Made by a program: the position numbers and the translations under genes. From contig JAISAN010000071.1 of the NCBI GenBank assembly GCA_031266635.1, forward strand, positions 1 through 9,660: a stretch of DNA of 9,660 bases, read 5' to 3'. A model generated the notes under the pieces. The model was not told the DNA's origin. It saw only the letters and a list, made by a program, of their open reading frames with translations, and did not search any database. Source of the stretch: Treponema sp. GTDB taxonomy: Bacteria; Spirochaetota; Spirochaetia; Treponematales; Breznakiellaceae. How positions within the stretch are numbered: position 1 is the stretch's first letter; the number at the start of each line of letters is the position of its first letter. Below are positions 4,282 to 9,660 of the stretch, piece by piece.

Positions 4282-6246
4282 TTAGCGGTTCACAATTGCC
4301 GCCAGGGCACCGGCGGTAAAACCCAGGGCCTCGGCCACCTTACCGGCAGGACCGGATTCGCCAAAACGGTCGATGGAAAAAATATCCTCCGGTTTTGCCC
4401 AGCGCTCCCAGCCGTTTCTGACCCCCGCTTCACAGCAGACCACCCGCACGCCGGGAGGGATAATACTCTCCTGAATGGCCGGGGGCTGGGATTCAAACAG
4501 TTCACGGCTTATCATGGAAACTACCTGAACCTTTTTTTCCACTGCCAGCGCCGCCGCCTCCAGCGCAAGGCCCAGCTCGGAGCCTGTGGCGATGATCACC
4601 ACGCCGGGGCTGCCGCCGGGGGCTTTTTTTACGATGTACGCGCCGGTACGGATGGTGTTTTTCCACTCCGGGTCCTCTTTGGGAAAGACGGTGATATTCT
4701 GCCGGCTGAGGGCAAGCACCGTGGGCCCCTCGCCGCGGTCCATAGCCATAGTCCAGGCCTCCGCGGCTTCTTCCGCGTCCGCGGGGCGGAGAAACCTGAC
4801 ATTGGGAATGACCCGCAGGGCGGCCAGATGTTCTACCGGCTGGTGAGTGGGGCCGTCCTCGCCGACAAATATCGAGTCATGGGTAAAGACGTAGATCACC
4901 GGCTGCCTCATCAGCGCCGAAAGCCGGAGCGCGGGGCGGAGGTAATCGGCAAACACCATAAAAGTGGCGCAAAAGGCCCGCAGGCCCCCGTGGAGCAGAA
5001 TACCGTTGCTTATGGCGGCCATAGCAAACTCCCGGATACCAAAGTGGATATACCGGCCCGTCCGGTCTTTCGCTGAATAAACCCCGGAATTGGGGAAACC
5101 TACCGCGTTGGGGCCCTTGAGATCCGCCGAGCCGCCGACAAGATTAGCGTTGGCGGCGGCAATGGCCCCCAGCGCCTTGTTCCCGGCGCTCCGGGTGGCG
5201 ATTTTATCCCCCTGGGCAAAAACAGGCAGGGCCGCGGGCAGGGCCTTCCCCGCGTGAAAATTGTCCCAGTCCTTCCGTTTTTCAGGGTTTTCTTTTGACC
5301 AGGCTTCAAATTGAGCCTGCCAGGATTCCCGGGTTTTCCCCCATGTTTCCCGTTTGGCCCTGAAATAGTCCAGGGCTTCCGGGGCAATATAAAAATCACC
5401 GGGAATACCCAGGGCCTGTTTGGCGGCGGCGGTTTCCTCGGGCCCCAGGGGAGCCCCGTGGGCATCAGCGGTGTTTTGTTTGTTGGGCGCCCCCTTGCCG
5501 ATAATCGAAGTCAGAATAATAAGACTGGGTTTTTTATGTTCCGCCTTGGCCTGGGCCGTCAGGCGGCCGATTTCCTCAAAATCGTACATAGACCCCCTGA
5601 GGATCTGCCAGCCGTAAGCTTCGTACCGCTTCGCCGCATCTTCAGTAAAGGAAAGGTCCGTACTGCCGTCGATGGTGATCTTGTTGGAATCGTAAAAAAC
5701 GATGAGCTTTCCCAAACCCTGATGCCCGGCAAAGGAACCCGCTTCCGCCGAGACCCCTTCCTGGAGGCAGCCGTCGCCCGCCAAAGCATAGGTATAGTGA
5801 TCCACAATAGTATGGCCGGCGGTATTGAACCGGGCGGCCAGCATGGTTTCGGCGACCGCAAGACCCACCGCCATAGCGAGGCCCTGCCCCAGAGGACCGC
5901 TGGTAGCTTCAATGCCACCGGCCATCCCATATTCAGGATGCCCCGCGGCCCGGGAACCTACCTGGCGGAAAGTTTTAATATCCTCAAGGCGCATATCTTT
6001 GTAGCCCGCCAGATGGAGCAGCGCGTAAAGCAGCATGGAGCCGTGGCCCGCGGACAGTATAAAACGATCCCGGTCAGGCCAGGCCGGATCCGCGGGATCA
6101 TGGCGCAGCAATTCCCCGTAGAGGATCGCCCCCAGTTCGGCGGCCCCCAGGGGAAGGCCGGGATGTCCGGAATTGGCCTTCTGAATAGCGTCAATAGACA
6201 GGGCCCGCACGCTTAACGCGATCTTTTCAAGTGCCGTAATGTTCAT
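4282..6246 (-). CDS. tkt: Transketolase
   Basis: The 654-residue protein is a full-length transketolase (the family is usually about 650-670). The enzyme moves two-carbon ketol units between sugar phosphates in the cytoplasmic non-oxidative pentose phosphate pathway, with thiamine diphosphate and a divalent metal. Visible features in order: SGHPG with H28; SAGHGS with H68; GPLGQG (117-122); the thiamine diphosphate motif GDGCLQEG...DSN (157-188); DAHGAPLG with H263; the catalytic glutamate E406 in HFGIREFAM; and FTHDSIFVGEDGPTHQPVEH (454-473) of the pyrimidine domain. The chosen ATG (6244-6246) has an AAGGAG site seven bases upstream. The frame stays open a further 54 codons upstream, but that part overlaps the preceding gene and lacks family sequence. 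The gap to the EIIA stop is only four bases, so the two are co-transcribed and probably translationally coupled. Confidence 0.96.
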   Translation of the reverse strand: MNITALEKIALSVRALSIDAIQKANSGHPGLPLGAAELGAILYGELLRHDPADPAWPDRDRFILSAGHGSMLLYALLHLAGYKDMRLEDIKTFRQVGSRAAGHPEYGMAGGIEATSGPLGQGLAMAVGLAVAETMLAARFNTAGHTIVDHYTYALAGDGCLQEGVSAEAGSFAGHQGLGKLIVFYDSNKITIDGSTDLSFTEDAAKRYEAYGWQILRGSMYDFEEIGRLTAQAKAEHKKPSLIILTSIIGKGAPNKQNTADAHGAPLGPEETAAAKQALGIPGDFYIAPEALDYFRAKRETWGKTRESWQAQFEAWSKENPEKRKDWDNFHAGKALPAALPVFAQGDKIATRSAGNKALGAIAAANANLVGGSADLKGPNAVGFPNSGVYSAKDRTGRYIHFGIREFAMAAISNGILLHGGLRAFCATFMVFADYLRPALRLSALMRQPVIYVFTHDSIFVGEDGPTHQPVEHLAALRVIPNVRFLRPADAEEAAEAWTMAMDRGEGPTVLALSRQNITVFPKEDPEWKNTIRTGAYIVKKAPGGSPGVVIIATGSELGLALEAAALAVEKKVQVVSMISRELFESQPPAIQESIIPPGVRVVCCEAGVRNGWERWAKPEDIFSIDRFGESGPAGKVAEALGFTAGALAAIVNR

Positions 6247-6250
6247 TAAA

Positions 6251-6742
6251 TTACTCCTTTTTCCAGGTCTGTTCCGCTTCCCGGACCGCTTGGACGATCT
6301 CTTCCCGGGATGCCTTATCCTGGAGCAGTTGATAAAAATTTTCCTGCTGACAGAGGAAATTGAGCTTTGAAAGAATATGAAGATGTTGTTTCGCCGAAGC
6401 GGAAACAATCAACATCACCGTATGTACCATTTCACCGTCCAGGGCGTTCCAGTTGACCGGGGAAACGGGAAAAACAATAGCTACAAATTGCTGTTTTTCA
6501 TCGTCCATCGCCGGGTTTCGGGGATGGGGCAGGGCAATCCCCCTTCCAATGCCGGTGGACATCAGGGCTTCCCGCTCCATAACCGCTTTCAACAGGCTTT
6601 CCCTGGGGATGCCCGCCGGAAGCGGAACCGTCTCAACTATCCCGGCCAGAACCTCCCGGGGGCTGTTACCCGGTATATCAGTATAAACCCCGCCCCGGTT
6701 TATCAGTTCGGCCAGGCTCTCATCATCGTTGTTTTTATCCAT
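6251..6742 (-). CDS. ptsN: PTS EIIA domain protein (PtsN / fructose-type)
   Basis: The 163-residue protein matches the PTS_EIIA type-2 (fructose/nitrogen) fold in length and motifs. The expected phospho-histidine is H73 in GIGRGIALPHPRNP, preceded by the typical ALMSTGIG stretch. The C-terminal part (HTVMLIVSASAKQHLHILSKLNFLC) is also characteristic. No EIIB or EIIC transport domain is fused or adjacent, so it is more likely a regulatory EIIA-Ntr-like protein than part of a sugar transporter; in this family the phosphorylation state reports PTS flux and controls targets by binding. The ATG has GGGGGA a few bases upstream. Its last codons (AAA AAG GAG TAA) contain the ribosome-binding site of transketolase. 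The link suggests coordination of central carbon metabolism with phosphotransfer state; this is inference. The ptsN name is by similarity of features only. Confidence 0.88.
   Translation of the reverse strand: MDKNNDDESLAELINRGGVYTDIPGNSPREVLAGIVETVPLPAGIPRESLLKAVMEREALMSTGIGRGIALPHPRNPAMDDEKQQFVAIVFPVSPVNWNALDGEMVHTVMLIVSASAKQHLHILSKLNFLCQQENFYQLLQDKASREEIVQAVREAEQTWKKE
6254..6259 (-). promoter_or_regulatory. Transketolase ribosome-binding site inside the EIIA gene
   Basis: AAGGAG on the minus strand overlaps the last codons of the EIIA reading frame, and the EIIA stop codon follows at once. The transketolase ATG begins seven bases further on. Such overlap usually couples translation of the second gene to the first. 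Confidence 0.75.
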
Positions 6743-6764
6743 TTTCCCCCGCTTTCTTAAGGTG

Positions 6765-6778
6765 CGGACTTTAGTCCG
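6765..6778 (-). repeat. CTTTAG-core palindrome, copy B, in the EIIA leader
   Basis: CGGAC and GTCCG pair around TTTA. The hairpin falls in the presumed 5' leader of the EIIA-transketolase mRNA, 22 bases before the EIIA start codon and just downstream of the promoter at 6794-6823. Confidence 0.45.
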
Positions 6779-6793
6779 ATGCGTTTTCCCGCT

Positions 6794-6823
6794 ATATTAC
6801 AACGAATGAGCGATTTTCTCCAA
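6794..6823 (-). promoter_or_regulatory. Possible promoter of the EIIA-transketolase operon
   Basis: On the minus strand TTGGAG (6818-6823) and TAATAT (6794-6799) are spaced by 18 bases, each matching consensus at four positions. It lies directly after the stop of the upstream gene at 6832. Without a visible terminator there, co-transcription with the upstream gene is also possible. Confidence 0.35.
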
Positions 6824-6831
6824 GATGCCCG

Positions 6832-8865
6832 CTATGTATAGAGAACATGGAGATTCCGGTTACACCGCTCCATATCAAATAAACCGGGCTTGAAATTCTG
6901 TCCCAGTTCACGCAGCGCCGCCGGCTTTTCCGGATTACCGCCCGGTTCAAACGCGGCAAGAATCTTCCGAAACCGCAGGGGGCCTTCTACCATTTCCGGC
7001 GGAGCGGCATCAGCGCCGGCCACACAGCGGATCACCTCATCTTTTCCGGCTTCGTAACAGGACAGAATGATAATCTTTATTGTCCATTTTGTACCATATT
7101 CATATACCATTTCCGCAATACCCTGGGCAACAATATCTTTAACGCTTTGCTTCTCGTTCAGACTGTTTCTCCCCGGCCCGCCCCCCGGCAGTTCAACACT
7201 GAAACGGTGGATAAAACGATCCTTCCAGTTCAGGCTAACCTGAATAATCCGGTGCAATTCCTCCAGCCGGCAGGATTCGGGAACCGCCGCCCGGCGCCAC
7301 ACCCCGGTTCCGCTTATACTAATTTGAACGGTCCGCCAGACCTTGTCCTCCCCGTCTTCAGCGGGGCGCCGTACCACCGAAAGCCGGTTCCGCCGGAAAT
7401 TGTCCATCGCGTCATTGATCAATTCCTTAATATCCTCATAGGTTTCAATCATACTGTCCAGCGCGTTGTCTATATCCTCAAGCTCCACTTCCAGATCGGA
7501 TGGCTCCGGCATCTTATCCTCTTCCAAATATTCCTCTAAAGGAAATTCATCCATCGCCAGGTCTTCCAGAAGCCCCGCGGCATGGCTCTGGATCTGGGAG
7601 AGGGCAATAAAAGTGTGTTTGGGCAGCCAGGAAGCGTCAATATCCCGCTTTCGCAGCCGGGCGGCAAGATCAATCACCGCGGTATGGAGTTCCCCCACCC
7701 GCTGACGTATAGGCCCGGCGCTCTGATCCGCGATACTACGGTAAGTACCCCGGAAATCCTCCAGATCATCTTTAATATACCCCGCCAGAATGGCCTGTTC
7801 CCCGCCGTCCAGATGAATAACCGGCGGCACAATCCGGCTGATAATATGCTGAATATCTTCATCTTCACGAAACAGGGCGTCCAGCACATAAGAATGGATC
7901 ATCAATTCCGAAACGGGAATTTTCCGCCGAAAGAGAATATCCTCCACCTCCGTCTGGCCCGGCAGAAACCGCTCGGTTTCTATATCTTTATTGTCGGGAA
8001 TCTCCTTGCCGGCGTACCAAAACCGGCTCTCAATGCCATACGGAACGGTCTCAATCCTATCGGTTCTTTCGTAGAGAAATTCCTCCAGCGCATAGGCGGG
8101 GACATCCCGCATCCGGCTGCCCCCGTACCAGTAGGCATAGGCGATCTGTTCTTCCGTGGAAGCGCCGGGACCCAAAATGGCGATACTGTCTTCAAACCCG
8201 TCCTCGGCAACTTCAAACCAGGCGTACAGTTCAGCCTGAGACCACTCATCCTTTCCTACCCGTTCCAGCTCAAAGCCCCCATTCTCCCAGCTCCTGGTCC
8301 GGGCCACAAAACGGTCGCCGGGAACAAAGCCGCTCTCCCGGTATATCCGCCGCATATCCAGGGTTCTGATGGATACTTCCAGGGGGTCTTCGTAAGGGTC
8401 GCTATAGGCCGCTTTATTGCCCGAATTGTCCTGGGCTATATACTGGGGGGCATATTCCTCCCCAAAAAGACAGTAGTACGGATAAAAATCTTCCGGCGGC
8501 CCCTCGGTGCTGGTTACCGGGATAGGACGCCCTTTCCAGTAAAAAACGTACTTATGGGGGGACAGGACAGGATTGGCAAAGGGGACGCACCGGTGGCCGG
8601 GAACAAGTATACCGTTCAAAAGTTCCAGCCGGGTGGGACTAATAACAAAAGGAACCGGCTCAAAACAGCCCCGCCGGGAAATCCAGCGCCGCCTGTCCAG
8701 GCGAAAGGCGATATTCCAGGAATCAATCAGGGCAGCGGTTTCTATTTCCAGGCGGCGATTCCATTTTCCCTCACCAAAAACGTTTGACACATCCTCCAGG
8801 GTAAAAGGCTCGGTCATATCTTTGAGAAAATCAAAGATATTTTCTTTTTGGTCTTCGGTCATCAA
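6832..8865 (-). CDS. Large protein with C-terminal pRiA4b ORF-3-like domain
   Basis: The function is not known. The protein has 677 residues from a TTG at 8863-8865, or 676 from the adjacent ATG (8860-8862). No clear ribosome-binding site precedes either codon. There is no signal peptide or membrane segment, so it is probably cytoplasmic. Residues about 8-65 (FDFLKDMTEPFTLEDVSNVF...) resemble a small winged-helix-like segment. An aromatic-rich, acidic middle part follows (about 70-330), then a mainly helical stretch with a very acidic patch (about 433-490). Residues about 508-640 look like the plasmid pRiA4b ORF-3-like domain (IS1096 TnpR-like): VWRRAAVPES...LEELHRIIQVSLNW (522-547), YEYGTKWTIKIIIL (588-601) and CVAGADAAPPE (614-624). 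The usual DFGD-W-H motif is altered here to YGTKW, so this is a diverged member. The domain occurs alone in many bacteria and has no settled biochemical role. Confidence 0.8.
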   Translation of the reverse strand: MMTEDQKENIFDFLKDMTEPFTLEDVSNVFGEGKWNRRLEIETAALIDSWNIAFRLDRRRWISRRGCFEPVPFVISPTRLELLNGILVPGHRCVPFANPVLSPHKYVFYWKGRPIPVTSTEGPPEDFYPYYCLFGEEYAPQYIAQDNSGNKAAYSDPYEDPLEVSIRTLDMRRIYRESGFVPGDRFVARTRSWENGGFELERVGKDEWSQAELYAWFEVAEDGFEDSIAILGPGASTEEQIAYAYWYGGSRMRDVPAYALEEFLYERTDRIETVPYGIESRFWYAGKEIPDNKDIETERFLPGQTEVEDILFRRKIPVSELMIHSYVLDALFREDEDIQHIISRIVPPVIHLDGGEQAILAGYIKDDLEDFRGTYRSIADQSAGPIRQRVGELHTAVIDLAARLRKRDIDASWLPKHTFIALSQIQSHAAGLLEDLAMDEFPLEEYLEEDKMPEPSDLEVELEDIDNALDSMIETYEDIKELINDAMDNFRRNRLSVVRRPAEDGEDKVWRTVQISISGTGVWRRAAVPESCRLEELHRIIQVSLNWKDRFIHRFSVELPGGGPGRNSLNEKQSVKDIVAQGIAEMVYEYGTKWTIKIIILSCYEAGKDEVIRCVAGADAAPPEMVEGPLRFRKILAAFEPGGNPEKPAALRELGQNFKPGLFDMERCNRNLHVLYT

Positions 8866-9073
8866 TATCTAATAATGATTTAAAAAGTAAAAATCCGCAA
8901 GAGACGCAGTAAAATCGCTCCGTCAAGGAGCGTGAGGCGAAAAATACCAGTACACGTCCGGCGCAGAGAAAATGCCGCAGTACCGGGCAAAGGGAGGCGG
9001 CCTGGCTTAACAAAGTAGCATAACCACCGTACGCGCCGCGCGAGGAAAGAGGGGGGGCCACTTTCCGGGCACA

Positions 9074-9167
9074 CCCTTAAAGGCATGCGTACGCATGTTG
9101 AGAGGCTCAAAGCGGCACGGTGGGAGCCCCGGCAAATGCTGTAATTATGGAGTAAATACTTTAAGGG
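9074..9167. repeat. Inverted repeat enclosing a perfect 14-bp palindrome
   Basis: CCCTTAAAG (9074-9082) is the exact complement of CTTTAAGGG (9159-9167). Right after the left arm lies CATGCGTACGCATG (9084-9097), which reads the same on both strands. Together they could mark an operator or recombination site, or the ends of a small element. The function is unknown. Confidence 0.4.
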
Positions 9168-9269
9168 CGTCCTCACGGCGGGCACATTTTTTTTGGCCCC
9201 CCCTGGGCTCCAGCCTTGCGATGGCAAGTCTTCCGCCCACCCCCCAAAATTTGACCCATTCTCCGTAAA

Positions 9270-9388
9270 AGCGGGAGGGATTTTCCCTGCGGCGGGGCTA
9301 AACGGCTGTCGCTTTTTCTTACGCAGGCTTTGGCCTGGCTTTTTCTTACGGACACCGATGCCCCGCCGCAGGGAAAATCCCTCCCGCT
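9270..9388. repeat. 29-bp perfect inverted repeat with 61-bp spacer
   Basis: Positions 9270-9298 (starting AGCGGGAGGGATTTT) and 9360-9388 (ending AAAATCCCTCCCGCT) are exact reverse complements over 29 bases. Just inside, CGGCTGTC and GACACCG can extend the stem with a bulge. The spacer holds a 13-bp direct repeat, GCTTTTTCTTACG at 9311-9323 and 9338-9350. The structure could be a small transposable or integrated element, a cruciform, or a very stable RNA hairpin. Confidence 0.85.
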
Positions 9389-9436
9389 CATACACTTATG
9401 GGTTAAATTGGACGTAGGCACATAAACTTGTTGACC

Positions 9437-9660
9437 CGTAATGAAAGCCCGGTACTTTCCTGCCGGTTCCCTATGAAGGATTTTTACCCATACGGAGAAC
9501 GCCCCTCCGGGGACGAGCGTTTACCCCGGATTGCCTTGAGGAAGGCCAGGCGGATATTGTGATACCCGGCGATGTCTTCAAAGAGGCAGTTCCGGGTAAA
9601 GCAAAGGTTCGGGGGAACTTTGTAAGCCAAACGGCTTGCCTGGCGGGGAGCTTCACTTAT
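9437..9660 (-). pseudogene. Broken reverse transcriptase, N-terminal remnant (partial)
   Basis: On the minus strand the frame open from the window edge to a stop at 9484-9486 encodes CLFEDIAGYHNIRLAFLKAI followed by RGKRSSPE. This closely resembles the start of bacterial reverse transcriptases (pattern NLFE-I---N-L-AF-KA-RGKR). After SSPE the frame loses similarity. Nearby in a second frame is VLRMGKNP (ending at a stop at 9471-9473), and in the third frame GKYRAFIT (9437-9460); both resemble what would follow in such proteins, which suggests frameshifts and an internal deletion. The catalytic YxDD region is absent. Whether the part beyond 9660 is a gene start or older coding sequence cannot be seen, and no start codon is assigned. 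The family (group II intron, retron or diversity-generating type) cannot be told from this fragment. Confidence 0.42.

Larger units (their letters stand above)
8866..9436. other. Gene-free region with large inverted repeats
   Basis: Open frames exist on the minus strand (for example 8880-9395 and 8831-9061), but their translations show no family features. They overlap one another and run across the inverted repeats, so none is called. The region holds a small hairpin CGCTCC/GGAGCG (8916-8932), a palindrome CATGCGTACGCATG (9084-9097), a wide inverted repeat (9074-9082 / 9159-9167) and a 29-bp inverted repeat (9270-9298 / 9360-9388). Confidence 0.55.

Noticed and set aside
3898..5076. Plus-strand open frame of 392 codons
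   Set aside because: It runs antisense through the tRNA cluster and the transketolase gene, which has clear family motifs on the other strand.
5311..6216. Plus-strand open frame of 301 codons
   Set aside because: Antisense shadow of transketolase; open because of GC-biased codon use.
6247..6408. Upstream extension of transketolase by 54 codons
   Set aside because: It overlaps the EIIA gene in another frame, is rich in Lys/Arg/Ser without family similarity, and the ATG at 6246 has a strong ribosome-binding site.
7582..8787. Plus-strand open frame of 401 codons
   Set aside because: Antisense to the 677-codon gene. The minus-strand product has a recognisable domain and fits the operon direction; this one shows no family feature.
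8880..9395. Minus-strand open frame of 171 codons
   Set aside because: It starts inside one arm of the 29-bp inverted repeat, its RKKK repeats come from the direct repeats in the spacer, and overlapping frames look equally good. No domain is visible.
9074..9660. Diversity-generating retroelement with template and variable repeats
   Set aside because: Only an N-terminal reverse transcriptase fragment is visible. No pair of near-identical repeats differing at adenines, no Avd-like gene and no variable target gene were found.

Overview
The window looks like a chromosomal segment of a host-associated spirochaete, most likely a Treponema-type gut spirochaete. This is an inference from the gene mix, the moderately high GC content, tRNA genes without an encoded CCA, and many short palindromes between genes. 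No search was run, so the taxonomic call is tentative.

Layout. Positions 1-150 hold the last 49 residues of a sensor histidine kinase (+). Next comes an NtrC-type response regulator for sigma-54 promoters (285-1688, +); the two probably form one two-component system, separated by a 134-bp gap with nested palindromes. A palindrome cluster with a likely terminator (1725-1806) precedes a ZIP/GufA-type metal transporter (1895-2695, +). Positions 2696-2992 carry no gene but many short palindromes. Positions 2993-4181 hold a minus-strand cluster of five tRNA genes: Ser(UGA), Ser(GCU), Arg(GCG), Ser(CGA) and Ser(GGA) in order of transcription. Together these supply all four bacterial serine isoacceptors. 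After each of the first three Ser genes comes a short hairpin and then a ~133-nt repeat whose ends resemble tRNA T-arm and acceptor sequence. Positions 4282-6742 hold a compact minus-strand pair, a PTS EIIA (PtsN-like) gene followed by transketolase, with the transketolase ribosome-binding site inside the end of the EIIA gene. A 677-codon minus-strand gene (6832-8865) encodes a large cytoplasmic protein of unknown role with a C-terminal pRiA4b ORF-3-like domain. Positions 8866-9430 have no convincing gene but carry a 29-bp perfect inverted repeat. The right edge (about 9437-9660, minus) holds a broken N-terminal remnant of a reverse transcriptase.

How it fits together. The left part is sensing and sigma-54 regulation plus metal uptake. 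The centre is a serine-tRNA supply locus next to central carbon metabolism (transketolase) coupled to a PTS regulatory protein. The most unusual part is the tRNA cluster: the interspersed repeats show compensatory changes in two separate hairpins, so they may work as structured RNA inside the tRNA precursor, or they may be a small mobile element that uses tRNA-Ser ends.
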